64,000 nt of DNA from Oscillospiraceae bacterium (GCA_017522015.1 JAFXAW010000017.1:1-64000), one strand, 5' to 3'; counted from the stretch's first letter, positions 25,892-33,645 are shown. Notes: a model not told the origin generated them from the sequence alone. Made by a program: numbers and translations.

Positions 25892-26239
25892 ATGTCGAAA
25901 AATTATTTGCTGACATATTCTGAGCAGCTTGCAACAGAAATAGAAATGCTTTGCCAGAATATCAAGGCACCGTCAAACACTCTTTTTCAAATCCGTAAAA
26001 GCTCAAGCAGCGTTTATGCAAACATTCGTGAAGCCAATTATGGGCAGAGCAAAGCAGATATGCTTTCAAAATTTGAAATTGCTCTTAAGGAATGTAGCGA
26101 AACCGAAGGTTGGTTGCAGTTGCTATATAACACAAAAGGCATCGATGAAACAACCTACAAAAACCACAGAAATCTTTGTGGCCGAATTAGACGGATGCTG
26201 ATCGCCTCTTGCAAAACTTTAAGGGAAGGTGCGAAATGA
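25892..26239 (+). CDS. Four-helix-bundle protein (23S rRNA IVS / Avd-like family)
   Basis: A 115-residue, all-helical protein. The segment FQIRKSSSSVYANIREANYG and the following FEIALKECSETEGWLQLL are the family pattern of the TIGR02436 four-helix bundle proteins. These are encoded inside 23S rRNA intervening sequences and, as Avd, in diversity-generating retroelements. AAAGGAG precedes the ATG. No reverse transcriptase or variable repeat is visible, so it is not a complete retroelement. It sits right after the hairpin array, and its stop overlaps the lipoprotein start (ATGA). Low GC relative to flanks suggests transfer. A nucleic-acid-binding role is known only by analogy. Confidence 0.8.
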   Translation: MSKNYLLTYSEQLATEIEMLCQNIKAPSNTLFQIRKSSSSVYANIREANYGQSKADMLSKFEIALKECSETEGWLQLLYNTKGIDETTYKNHRNLCGRIRRMLIASCKTLREGAK

Positions 26240-26607
26240 AACGAATACTCTGTTGCTTGATTTGTTTGTTAATGTTGTTTTCGTTCGTGGGATGTAATTC
26301 CGATACAACCCCTGTTCTTTCCGGCAATTATTATGTCAAGGGTGATTTTGAAGAAGGATTAACCCCATATGTGTCTCTATCTCTTGATGATAATACTTTT
26401 AGCATGGGGGCGGGTAGTCTTGTTTCTTTTGCGGCAAATGGTTCTTTTACTATTGAGGAGGACACTTTGGTTGCGACAACACAGATTGCAACATTTGTTT
26501 TTAACATAGCGGATTCTAATACTTTGGTTTTGGTTGACAATGGAGATAATGACTTCTTCAAAATTCCTATCAACACGCAATTTATATATAGCGAAGATTT
26601 GAAGTAG
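26236..26607 (+). CDS. Small lipoprotein, unknown function
   Basis: The 123-residue protein has a lipoprotein signal (basic MKR, hydrophobic core, lipobox FVGC at about residues 16-19), so it should be anchored to the outer face of the membrane. The mature part is predicted to be beta-rich (LSGNYYVKG, TPYVSLSLDDNTFSMG, NTLVLVD), a pattern like short META or lipocalin-like repeats, but I cannot name a family. Its ATG overlaps the stop of the four-helix-bundle gene, implying translational coupling. Coupling of a probable RNA-binding bundle with a lipoprotein is odd. Confidence 0.65.
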   Translation: MKRILCCLICLLMLFSFVGCNSDTTPVLSGNYYVKGDFEEGLTPYVSLSLDDNTFSMGAGSLVSFAANGSFTIEEDTLVATTQIATFVFNIADSNTLVLVDNGDNDFFKIPINTQFIYSEDLK

Positions 26608-26621
26608 TTACACTACTTTTT
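26602..26621 (+). terminator. Short terminator overlapping the lipoprotein stop
   Basis: AAGTAGT (26602-26608) and ACTACTT (26612-26618) with a 3-nt loop, followed by TTT. The stop codon lies inside the stem. Confidence 0.55.
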
Positions 26622-26667
26622 GTCGTTCTTACCCCGCTTATACTACTTTTGGTCGCGCTTTCGCACG

Positions 26668-26710
26668 AAACAACCGCAACTTTGATACAAGTTGCGGTTG
26701 TTTTCTTTTT
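26668..26710 (+). terminator. Intrinsic terminator with AT-rich tail
   Basis: A 15-bp stem (26668-26682 with 26689-26703), then TCTTTTT. Its 3' arm supplies the -35 box of the next promoter. Confidence 0.8.
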
Positions 26711-26720
26711 ATGCTATAAT
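26692..26720 (+). promoter_or_regulatory. Predicted promoter for the 26761 gene
   Basis: TTGCGG (26692-26697), 17 bp, TATAAT (26715-26720). The -35 element overlaps the preceding terminator stem. Confidence 0.6.
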
Positions 26721-26760
26721 CGTTACGGAATCCCAAATTTACATCTGAAAGGAGCTTTTT

Positions 26761-27183
26761 ATGACGGTTTTTGAATCAAAAGGCAGCGAGAGCAAGCCGA
26801 GAGCGGATATGTTCCTGCCCAACGGGATAAATGGGTTCGGTTTCTTTTTGGATGCGGTTGCCGTCGCTTTTCTCGTAGCGGCGTTTGTAACGCAAATATG
26901 GGGCTTGCTGATTGGATTTTTGATCTCGGGCTTACTTGGTGCTGCAGCATACCTCTGCTGGAAAAACCAGACGATTCACATCATAGACGAAGACACTTTT
27001 GTATATTCAACATTCTTAGGAAAGAAAACCACATATAAGTTTTCGGACATCCAAGACTTAAAAGTAAATCCGGATTCCCTGACGCTGTTTGTAGGGGACG
27101 GAAAAGTACATATCGAATCCATGGTTATAGTTTCCAAAGAATTGATGGACAAAATCGACGCAGCGCTGGAATCCAGGCAGTAA
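26761..27183 (+). CDS. Small membrane protein with a PH-like domain
   Basis: The 140-residue protein has two adjacent membrane segments (about residues 24-44 and 47-66), followed by a soluble beta-rich part (QTIHIIDEDTFVYSTFLGKK, YKFSDIQDLKVNPDSLTLFV). This resembles the bacterial PH-like domains found after two helices in many Firmicutes proteins. GAAAGGAGC precedes the ATG, and it has its own promoter. No function can be assigned. In-frame sequence after the stop (27184-27255) looks like the tail of another gene. Confidence 0.65.
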   Translation: MTVFESKGSESKPRADMFLPNGINGFGFFLDAVAVAFLVAAFVTQIWGLLIGFLISGLLGAAAYLCWKNQTIHIIDEDTFVYSTFLGKKTTYKFSDIQDLKVNPDSLTLFVGDGKVHIESMVIVSKELMDKIDAALESRQ

Positions 27184-27255
27184 TCCTCCGCCCATAAGCT
27201 GACCGAACTGTTCGGCATCGCAGAAGACGGGGAAGACCCGGAGGAAGACGAATAA
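27184..27255 (+). pseudogene. Possible C-terminal gene remnant
   Basis: Directly after the TAA of the preceding gene and in the same frame, the sequence reads KLTELFGIAEDGEDPEEDE then TAA. This acidic ending looks like the C-terminus of a small regulator or transposon-borne protein that has lost the rest of its gene. It could also be chance. Confidence 0.25.
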
Positions 27256-27276
27256 GCGACAGCGGGAGATAAATGT

Positions 27277-28035
27277 ATGGGCAACATCACACAGAATTTT
27301 TATGACAATATGGCTTCCCAATACGACAAGCTGTTTCTCGATTGGCAGGCTGCAACGCATGAGCAGGCGGTGATTCTGGATAGAATCTTCCGCAGCATGG
27401 GCTTTGATGCGTCCGCCTCGGTTTTGGACTGCGCCTGCGGGATCGGAACCCAAGCCGTCGGGCTGGCCGCCCTCGGTTACGCCGTGACGGCATCCGACAT
27501 CAGCGACAGCGAGCTTGCCGAGGCCGCAAAACGCGCGGCGGACAACCATGTGGATATCCGCTTCGAACACGCAGATTTCTGCGCCTTGTCCGATACATTC
27601 TCCGACACTTTTGATATCATCATCTGCATGGACAATGCCCTGCCTCATATGCTGTCCCACGCCGCTTTGGAATCCGCAATTACAAGCATTACGGACAGAA
27701 TGAGGAAAGGCGGCATATTTGTTGCCAGCATCCGGGATTATGACGCGCTGCTGACGGAGAAGCCGCCCTATTCCGCGCCCTATATTCACAAGACCGCGGA
27801 CGGTCAGCGGGTCTCTTTCCAGACCTGGACCTGGGAGGGCGATCATTACACGCTGATTCAGTACATCATCGACGACGGAAAAACGCTGGAGGCCAGCAAG
27901 TTTGCATGTGAATACAGAGCAACCCGCAGAGCGGAAATCACCGACTTGCTGCTTGCCAACGGGTGCAGCGAGGTGAAATGGCTGTTCCCGGAGGAGACAG
28001 ACTTCTATCAGCCGATTGTGGTTGCGAAAAAATAA
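27277..28035 (+). CDS. Class I SAM-dependent methyltransferase
   Basis: The 252-residue cytosolic enzyme has the SAM-binding loop VLDCACGIGTQAVGLA near residue 48, the acidic second motif TASDIS near 72 and DNALPHM near 122. The opening FYDNMASQYDKLF resembles glycine/sarcosine N-methyltransferase-like proteins, but the substrate is uncertain. Base composition returns to that of the chromosome. It is the last gene before the second hairpin array, so it is either island cargo or a host gene at its right edge. Confidence 0.85.
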   Translation: MGNITQNFYDNMASQYDKLFLDWQAATHEQAVILDRIFRSMGFDASASVLDCACGIGTQAVGLAALGYAVTASDISDSELAEAAKRAADNHVDIRFEHADFCALSDTFSDTFDIIICMDNALPHMLSHAALESAITSITDRMRKGGIFVASIRDYDALLTEKPPYSAPYIHKTADGQRVSFQTWTWEGDHYTLIQYIIDDGKTLEASKFACEYRATRRAEITDLLLANGCSEVKWLFPEETDFYQPIVVAKK

Positions 28036-28114
28036 GCGCAGGCACCGTGTGAGCGTTCGAATTCATACGCAAAACTGCCAAAAATGTCTTTTTTGTAGCC
28101 CATAGACACACAAG

Positions 28115-28150
28115 AAACCTCTTTTGTTCGCCGGCAAAAGAGGTTTTTGT
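28115..28150. terminator. Hairpin at the left edge of the second array
   Basis: A 12-bp stem (28115-28126 with 28135-28146), then TTG. It could terminate the methyltransferase gene and matches the position of the hairpin before array 1. Confidence 0.65.
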
Positions 28151-28153
28151 TGC

Positions 28154-28238
28154 GTGATGCGTTCCTTGCGGAACGGGTGATACATCTTCGATATGATATC
28201 TCTCTTAGGGAGATGATATATACCTTCGGTATATGAGG
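28154..28238. repeat. Second hairpin array with ATGATAT-type spacers
   Basis: Four short hairpins: 28161-28174, 28184-28192, 28198-28214 and 28219-28233. They are separated by GTGATAC, ATGATAT and ATGATAT, and followed by ATGAGG. Spacers match the GATGATATAC class of the array at 25661-25843, while the hairpin stems are unrelated to those. It is flanked on both sides by longer terminator-like hairpins. Confidence 0.7.
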
Positions 28239-28261
28239 GAACGGAAAAGTAAACATTCAAA

Positions 28262-28299
28262 AAAGCACTACTCCGCGTCTCGGAGTAGTGCTTTCTTTT
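28262..28299. terminator. Hairpin at the right edge of the second array
   Basis: A 14-bp stem (28262-28275 with 28281-28294), a 5-nt loop and CTTTTT after it; A-rich on the other side, so it can work in both directions. Confidence 0.7.
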
Positions 28300-28371
28300 T
28301 ATCAAACACGGTGGCCGTCCATGGCATTTTCCCTTGTCCCGGCCTTTACGGGGCGCAAAGCCGCCTTATGC

Positions 28372-29184
28372 TCATTTTTTATTCGGGATTTTATCCTCGC
28401 AGGGGATGCCAACCATGCACTTTGCGCAGTTGCCCTTCTTAAACTCCTGCATCAGCTCCCTGGTGTGGTCGTTGCACTTTTTCAGGTTGCGTTTGTGCTC
28501 CAGCGTAATGGCCTCCATGGGGCACCGGCCGGTGCAGGCGCCGCACTGGGTGCAATACTCATAAGGATCTGTATATGTTCTCTTGGTCGGCTCCATCTCG
28601 CAATCCAGCAGCAAGGTGACCATGGCGCCGCAGCAGCCCTTCTCCGTGATGATATGGCGATGGACGCCGAAGGTGCCCAGACCGGCAGCGTAAGCCACGT
28701 GTCTGGTCGACCATGCCACGGACCAGTGCAGATCTTCTTCGCCGTTTTCCACCGGGATCGTCGCGCCGGGGTGGTCCATATTCCAGGTGGGATTGAACAC
28801 CTTGATGCCTTCCTTTTCCAGCGCAGCAATCATTTCGCGCGCAAAAGGCACCACGACTTTCGCGTGATCCCCATAACCGCAGGTCCACGCCTCGCTCACG
28901 AGCGCCGTGGAAGCGCGGTGTCTTTTTCTGACTTCCTCTGAGAAGGAAAAATAAAACACTACGACTGTTTTCGCCTCAGGCATCCAATCTTTGGGGCACA
29001 TGAAGTGTTCACCGATCACTTCAGGATCCCGGAAGGTCTCGAAGATCGGATCGTCCGCAGCCGCGAATCCGTAGATGGGCGCATCCAGAATCGGCAAGGT
29101 CACATTTTCCTCAGGGAGATGGGTCTGGTTTTCCAAACCGTCAAAAACCTCTCTAACAATGTCCGCAAATCGTTGATTGTCCAT
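28372..29184 (-). CDS. QueG-like 4Fe-4S protein (epoxyqueuosine reductase-related)
   Basis: The 270-residue cytosolic protein matches the iron-sulfur part of the QueG/reductive dehalogenase-like group: AGLGTFGVHRHIITEKGCCG (the GxxGxxG-x-H region near residue 163) and a ferredoxin cluster CTQCGACTGRCP near 209. A cysteine cluster CAKCMVGIPC closes the protein. It is shorter than full QueG (~370) and lacks the extended N-terminal corrin-binding part, so true epoxyqueuosine reductase activity is doubtful; an uncharacterised redox role is more likely. AGAGGAAAT precedes the ATG at 29184; seven more codons upstream cover that site. Confidence 0.75.
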   Translation of the reverse strand: MDNQRFADIVREVFDGLENQTHLPEENVTLPILDAPIYGFAAADDPIFETFRDPEVIGEHFMCPKDWMPEAKTVVVFYFSFSEEVRKRHRASTALVSEAWTCGYGDHAKVVVPFAREMIAALEKEGIKVFNPTWNMDHPGATIPVENGEEDLHWSVAWSTRHVAYAAGLGTFGVHRHIITEKGCCGAMVTLLLDCEMEPTKRTYTDPYEYCTQCGACTGRCPMEAITLEHKRNLKKCNDHTRELMQEFKKGNCAKCMVGIPCEDKIPNKK

Positions 29185-29571
29185 TATTTCCTCTCTTTCC
29201 CACACACCGGGCGACGGGCGTCCGGTCAGGTGTTTTAATCTTTCCGGATATTAAGTCCATACAACTTATTTTTATTATATCAGCAATATTATCAAATTTC
29301 TATATCAAAATAAAATAATCATCTACCTCGATCCACATCCCGCAAGACCATTCGCCTTTCCGCCCTCCCGGTACTCAACGAGGACGGAAATGATCTTATA
29401 GCCGGAGAAGACAAACACCAAAACAAATATTACAAACGCCATTCCGATGAGAGTTCTTTTTTCACCGGATCGTTCTCCTTAAATTTCTGCGTTTATCCGA
29501 AAAATGTGGGGTTTATTTGCGTCCAAACGGGCGCGAATTTCAAAGCCGCGCCGGATTCGTGCCGCCAAGCC
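29185..29571. other. AT-rich intergenic region with one gene remnant
   Basis: About 390 bp with no intact gene. It holds a very AT-rich block (29235-29320), probably the promoter region of the minus-strand iron-sulfur protein, and the sortase-B-like fragment at 29320-29442. Confidence 0.5.
29320..29442 (-). pseudogene. Sortase-B-like N-terminal anchor remnant
   Basis: A 40-codon frame reads MAFVIFVLVFVFSGYKIISV, then LVEYREGGKANG and a stop. A membrane anchor followed by SGYKIIS-x-L-x-EYREG is the usual opening of class B sortases. In the same frame, a few codons upstream of the ATG still read RSGEKRTLIG without a start. The catalytic part is absent, and AT-rich sequence follows. I read it as a truncated srtB; a genuine small membrane peptide is the alternative. 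Confidence 0.35.
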
Positions 29572-29600
29572 TTTACTTTTGGTGAAATTCCCGTTATACT
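29572..29600 (+). promoter_or_regulatory. Predicted promoter of the CoA-disulfide reductase gene
   Basis: TTTACT (29572-29577), 17 bp, TATACT (29595-29600), 40 bp before the start. Confidence 0.5.
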
Positions 29601-29639
29601 GTCCTTAGCGATTCCATTCATACAGAGGAGGAATACAAC

Positions 29640-31331
29640 ATGAAAGTTATTATCGTTGGCGGCGTTGCGGGCGGCGCGACTGCTGCTGCCAGAATACGTC
29701 GACTGGACGAACAGGCCGAGATCATCGTCTTTGAGCGTTCCGGCTTTATTTCCTATGCCAACTGCGGTCTGCCGTACTACATCGGCGGCGTGATCGACGA
29801 CGAGGAAGAGCTGACGCTGCAGACGCCCGAGAGCTTTTATTCCCGTTTCCACGTGGACATGCGCGTGCATCATGAGGTGACGGCGATCTGCCCGGAAACC
29901 AAGCGCGTGACGGTTAAAAACCTCGAAACGGGCGAAGTTTTTGAGGAGAGCTATGACAAGCTGCTTCTCTCCCCCGGCGCAAAGCCGACGCAGCCGCCGC
30001 TCCCCGGCATCGAGTCTGAAAAGCTTTTCACCCTGCGCACGGTGGAAGACACGATGCGCATCAAGGCCTATATTGACGAAAATCATCCCCGTTCCGCCGC
30101 CATCGCGGGCGGTGGCTTCATCGGGCTGGAGATCGCGGAAAACCTGCGCGGGCTCGGCATGGAGGTCACGATCATTGAGGGGCTCAATCAGCTCATGGCG
30201 CCCTTTGATGCGGACATGGCGGCCTTTATCCACGCGGAAGTGCGCGCGCAGGGCGTCGGCATGGTTCTGGGCCGCATGGTCGCGGGCTTCCAGGAGACGG
30301 AGGACGGCGTCGATGTGCTGCTGCAGGACGCGCCGTCCGTGCATGCGGACATGGTCATCCTCGCCATCGGCGTAACGCCGGACACCGCGCTTGCCAAGCA
30401 GACGGGCCTCGAGTGCGGCGTCAAGGGCAGCATCGTGGTCAACGACCGCATGGAGACCTCCATTCCGGACATCTATGCCGTGGGCGACGCCGTGCAGGTG
30501 CAGCATTTCGTCACCGGCGCGCTCGCGCCGATTTCGCTGGCAGGTCCGGCGAACAAGCAGGGGCGCATCGCCGCGGACAACATCTGCGGCGGAGACAGAC
30601 GCTTCACCGGCGCGCAGGGCAGCTCCGTCATCCGGATTTTTGACCTGACGGCAGCCAGCACCGGCATCAACGAGAGAACCGCGAAAGCCGCAGGCCTGCA
30701 GACGGATAAGGTCATTCTCTCCCCCGGCAGCCACGCGGGCTACTATCCGGGTGCAAAGACCATGACCATGAAGGTGGTCTTTGAGAAGGAGACCTATCGG
30801 CTGCTCGGCGCGCAGATCATCGGCTATGAGGGCGTGGACAAGCGCATCGACGTTTTGGCCACGGCCATCCGCGCCGGCATGAAGGCGACGGAGCTGCAGG
30901 ATCTGGATCTCGCCTATGCCCCGCCCTATTCCTCGGCCAAGGATCCGGTCAACATGGCGGGCTATATCATCGACAACCTCGCCACCGGCGTTGTCAAGCA
31001 GTGGTACGTGGAAGACGTGGATACGCTTCCGCGCGACGGCAGCGTCACGCTGCTGGACACCCGCACCGTGGAAGAGTACGAAGCCGGCCACGCGCCCGAT
31101 CTGATCAACATCCCGGTGGACGAGCTGCGCGAGCGCATCGGCGAGCTCGAGCCCGGCAAGCCGGTCTATGTGATGTGCCAGAGCGGCATCCGCAGCTATA
31201 TCGCCACGCGCATCCTCCGCGGCCATGGCTTTGACTGCTATAACTTTGCCGGCGGCTATCGCTTCTATGCCGCGGTGAAGAACGACCAGCGCCTGGTCGA
31301 GCAGGCCACCGCCTGCGGCATGGATCGCTAA
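29640..31331 (+). CDS. CoA-disulfide reductase / NAD(P)H oxidase with C-terminal rhodanese domain
   Basis: A 563-residue flavoenzyme. FAD motif VGGVAGGATAAARIRR at the N-terminus, active cysteine in SYANCGLPYYIGG near residue 44, NAD motif AGGGFIGLEIAE near 157, and the second FAD motif IYAVGDAV near 279. After a dimerisation domain (to about 450), residues 465-560 form a rhodanese domain with catalytic cysteine in VMCQSGIRSY near 515. This CoADR-RHD architecture reduces CoA disulfides, persulfides or polysulfide, so it fits oxidative stress or sulfur handling in an anaerobe. GAGGAGG precedes the ATG. Monocistronic. Confidence 0.93.
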   Translation: MKVIIVGGVAGGATAAARIRRLDEQAEIIVFERSGFISYANCGLPYYIGGVIDDEEELTLQTPESFYSRFHVDMRVHHEVTAICPETKRVTVKNLETGEVFEESYDKLLLSPGAKPTQPPLPGIESEKLFTLRTVEDTMRIKAYIDENHPRSAAIAGGGFIGLEIAENLRGLGMEVTIIEGLNQLMAPFDADMAAFIHAEVRAQGVGMVLGRMVAGFQETEDGVDVLLQDAPSVHADMVILAIGVTPDTALAKQTGLECGVKGSIVVNDRMETSIPDIYAVGDAVQVQHFVTGALAPISLAGPANKQGRIAADNICGGDRRFTGAQGSSVIRIFDLTAASTGINERTAKAAGLQTDKVILSPGSHAGYYPGAKTMTMKVVFEKETYRLLGAQIIGYEGVDKRIDVLATAIRAGMKATELQDLDLAYAPPYSSAKDPVNMAGYIIDNLATGVVKQWYVEDVDTLPRDGSVTLLDTRTVEEYEAGHAPDLINIPVDELRERIGELEPGKPVYVMCQSGIRSYIATRILRGHGFDCYNFAGGYRFYAAVKNDQRLVEQATACGMDR

Positions 31332-31405
31332 ATACCGGCGATTTACGCACCCCCATGCGAAAATCCGACCTCCCAAAGGGATCTTTTCGCAAACCGTGCA
31401 AATAT

Positions 31406-31441
31406 AAAGACAGCGCAGCTTGAAGCTGCGCTGTCTTTTTT
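31406..31441 (+). terminator. Intrinsic terminator
   Basis: A 15-bp stem (31406-31420 with 31424-31438) and a T-run, downstream of the CoA-disulfide reductase gene. Confidence 0.85.
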
Positions 31442-31472
31442 ATGAGATTTTTCAGAACACAGCCCCGTCCCC

Positions 31473-31527
31473 GTTCCCCACTGTCCGTTCCCCACTGTCC
31501 GTTCCCCACTGTCCGTTCCCCGCTTCC
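31473..31527. repeat. Tandem 14-bp repeat
   Basis: GTTCCCCACTGTCC occurs three times exactly (31473-31486, 31487-31500, 31501-31514), plus a degenerate fourth copy ending near 31527. It is followed by a pyrimidine-rich stretch to about 31590. No gene covers it. Confidence 0.9.
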
Positions 31528-31611
31528 ATTCCCTACCACCTCTCCCTACCATCTTCCCGTCGTCTCTCCCCTGCCGTCTCTCCCCCGCCGCCATAATTTT
31601 TCCAAAAACAC

Positions 31612-31640
31612 TTGACAATCCATATACCTCGTGTTACGAT
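31612..31640 (+). promoter_or_regulatory. Predicted promoter and possible PadR site
   Basis: TTGACA (31612-31617), 17 bp, TACGAT (31635-31640). ATAC and GTAT half sites overlap the -10 region, as expected for PadR autoregulation. Confidence 0.6.
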
Positions 31641-31664
31641 GTATTCCACGAAAGGAGGTATAGC

Positions 31665-31988
31665 GTGGATATTCAGTTGAAGCGTGGCCTTTTGGACGTC
31701 TGCGTTCTGGCCGCGATCAAAAGCGAAGATTCATACGGCTATAAGATCATAAAAGACATGAAGCCGTATATTGAACTTTCCGAATCGACTTTATATACCA
31801 TTCTCAAGCGCCTGGAAACGGCCAATATGCTGACGGTTCGCACCGCCGAGCACGGCGGCAGACTTCGGAAGTATTATCACATCACCGAAGACGGCCTGCA
31901 GCGCATAGAGGATTTCAAAACTGAGTGGAAAGAGATTTTGTCTATCTATCAATTTGTAACAAAGGGGGATGAGGACAGCCATGCGTAA
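31665..31988 (+). CDS. PadR-family transcriptional regulator
   Basis: The 107-residue regulator has a winged helix: LKRGLLDVCVLAAIKSEDSYGY at the start, SESTLYTILKRLE as recognition helix and GGRLRKYYHITEDG as the wing, then a short dimerisation helix. The start is GTG 31665, preceded by AAAGGAGG. Its end overlaps the next gene by 8 bp. It is the first gene of a PadR-HAAS(DUF1700)-DUF4097 operon, an arrangement seen widely in Firmicutes and thought to answer cell-envelope stress. Confidence 0.93.
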   Translation: MDIQLKRGLLDVCVLAAIKSEDSYGYKIIKDMKPYIELSESTLYTILKRLETANMLTVRTAEHGGRLRKYYHITEDGLQRIEDFKTEWKEILSIYQFVTKGDEDSHA

Positions 31989-32580
31989 ACAGGAATTTCT
32001 TGCGCAGCTGCGCAAAGCTTTATCCGGATTGCCGCAGGATGAGATCGAAGAACGCCTGACGTTTTACGGCGAAATGATTGACGACCGGATGGAAGAGGGT
32101 CTTACGGAGGAGGATGCGGTTTCGGCAGTAGGTTCTGTTGATGAAATCGTCGAACAGGTACTTGCAGAAATTCCTCTGGTGAAAATCGCAAAGGCAAGAA
32201 TCCGGCCGAAGAAGCGGAGAAGCGCCGGCACGACCGTGCTTTTGGTTGTCGGCTCTCCCATATGGGGCTCCCTCGCAATCGCCGCCGCGGCTGTCATTTT
32301 CTCGCTTTACGTTTCGCTGTGGGCTGTGATTGTTTCCCTGTGGGCAGTTTTTGTGTCGCTTGCCGCATGCGCGCTTGCCGGGGTTCTGGCCTGCGTCATT
32401 TTCGCAGCAGGCGGTAACGGCGCTACGGGGCTTGCCATGCTCGCGGCTGGCCTTATTTGCGCAGGCCTCGCCATCTTTATGTTCTACGGCTGCAAGGCCG
32501 TTACGAAAGGCTCTCTGGTTCTCACGAAGAAGATGGCAATATGGATCAAAAGCCTCTTTATCAGAAAGGAGGAAGCATAA
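31981..32580 (+). CDS. DUF1700 (HAAS-domain) membrane protein
   Basis: The 199-residue protein starts with a HAAS domain: MRKQEFLAQLRKALSGLPQ followed by ERLTFYGEMIDDRMEEGLTEEDA. It continues with four membrane segments from about residue 82. HAAS domains are the partner modules of PadR regulators. I chose ATG 31981 with GAGGA upstream; ATG 31969 is too close to its GGGGG. It overlaps both neighbours (8 bp with padR, 1 bp with the DUF4097 gene), so the three proteins are translationally coupled. Confidence 0.88.
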   Translation: MRKQEFLAQLRKALSGLPQDEIEERLTFYGEMIDDRMEEGLTEEDAVSAVGSVDEIVEQVLAEIPLVKIAKARIRPKKRRSAGTTVLLVVGSPIWGSLAIAAAAVIFSLYVSLWAVIVSLWAVFVSLAACALAGVLACVIFAAGGNGATGLAMLAAGLICAGLAIFMFYGCKAVTKGSLVLTKKMAIWIKSLFIRKEEA

Positions 32581-33551
32581 TGAAAAAGGCAACGAAAGTG
32601 TGGCTTATCACAGCCGCTGCACTTGTGCTGATCGGCTGCGTCCTCTTTGCAGGCGTGGCTGCATTGCTCAAATGGGATTTCACAAAGCTGGCAACGGTCC
32701 GGTACGAAACAAATACGCATGAAATCAGCGAAGCGTTTGACTGCATCTCCATAAATTCCGACACCGCAGACATCGAGTTTGTGCTTTCCGAAAGCGGAAA
32801 ATGCGAAGTGGTGTGTTTCGATGAGGAAAACCTCAGGCATTCCGTTTCCGTGGAAGACGGCACGCTCACCATTGAGCTGATCGATGCGCGTTCTGGTTTC
32901 GATTATGTCCGGCATATCGGAATCAACGTCGGCTCATCCCGGATCACGGTTTATCTGCCGAAAACGGAATATGCTTCGCTTCTCATCCGCGAGAGCACCG
33001 GATATATCGAAATGCCTGCAGATTTCTCATTCAAAGATGTCGATATTTCTTTGAGCACGGGTGATGTTGATTTTGGGGCATCCGCTTCCGGGCTGCTGAA
33101 AATCAGAACCAGCACCGGACAGATTCACGCGCAAAACCTGTCCGCCGGCGAACTCGACCTTACGGCCTCCACAGGCGCGGTGACGGTTTCGGCCGCAAGC
33201 TGCGAGGGCGATGTGCGCGTTCATGTGACAACGGGCAAAGTAAATCTGACGGACCTTGCATGCAAAAATGTGATCACGAGTGGAAATACGGGCGACATTT
33301 TTATGAAGAACGTGCTTGCCACCGAAACGTTTTCCATTGAGCGCAGCACCGGCGACGTGGCGTTTGACGCCTGCGACGCCGCTGAGATTTTCGTGACAAC
33401 GGATACAGGCGATGTTTCGGGCACGCTGCTTTCGGACAAGGTGTTTCTCACGCGAACCGACACCGGCGATGTCGATGTTCCAAAAACCATAACCGGCGGC
33501 AGGTGCGAAATCACCACCGACACGGGAGATATTCGGCTTCGCCTTGCGTGA
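32580..33551 (+). CDS. DUF4097 beta-repeat protein, membrane anchored
   Basis: The 323-residue protein has one N-terminal membrane segment (about 8-28) and then an extracellular beta-helix of about 20-residue turns, marked by repeats of S/D-T-G-x-(V/I) (STGDVDFG, STGQIHAQ, STGAVTVS, NTGDIFMK, STGDVAFD, DTGDVSGT, DTGDVDVP, DTGDIRLR). This is the DUF4097 pattern. GAAAGGAGG precedes the TAATG junction. It is presumably an envelope-stress effector or sensor under PadR control; the molecular activity of the family is unknown. Confidence 0.88.
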   Translation: MKKATKVWLITAAALVLIGCVLFAGVAALLKWDFTKLATVRYETNTHEISEAFDCISINSDTADIEFVLSESGKCEVVCFDEENLRHSVSVEDGTLTIELIDARSGFDYVRHIGINVGSSRITVYLPKTEYASLLIRESTGYIEMPADFSFKDVDISLSTGDVDFGASASGLLKIRTSTGQIHAQNLSAGELDLTASTGAVTVSAASCEGDVRVHVTTGKVNLTDLACKNVITSGNTGDIFMKNVLATETFSIERSTGDVAFDACDAAEIFVTTDTGDVSGTLLSDKVFLTRTDTGDVDVPKTITGGRCEITTDTGDIRLRLA

Positions 33552-33645
33552 CGGTTTGTCCACAGCCGGAAAGTACGCGTCGGATTCCCAATTCCGCTAT
33601 CCGGCACGCAGCACAAAAACCCGCGCACTACTCCTTGAATACAGA

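Noticed and set aside
25892..26607. Diversity-generating retroelement
   Set aside because: The four-helix-bundle protein is Avd-like, but there is no reverse transcriptase and no template/variable repeat pair in the window.
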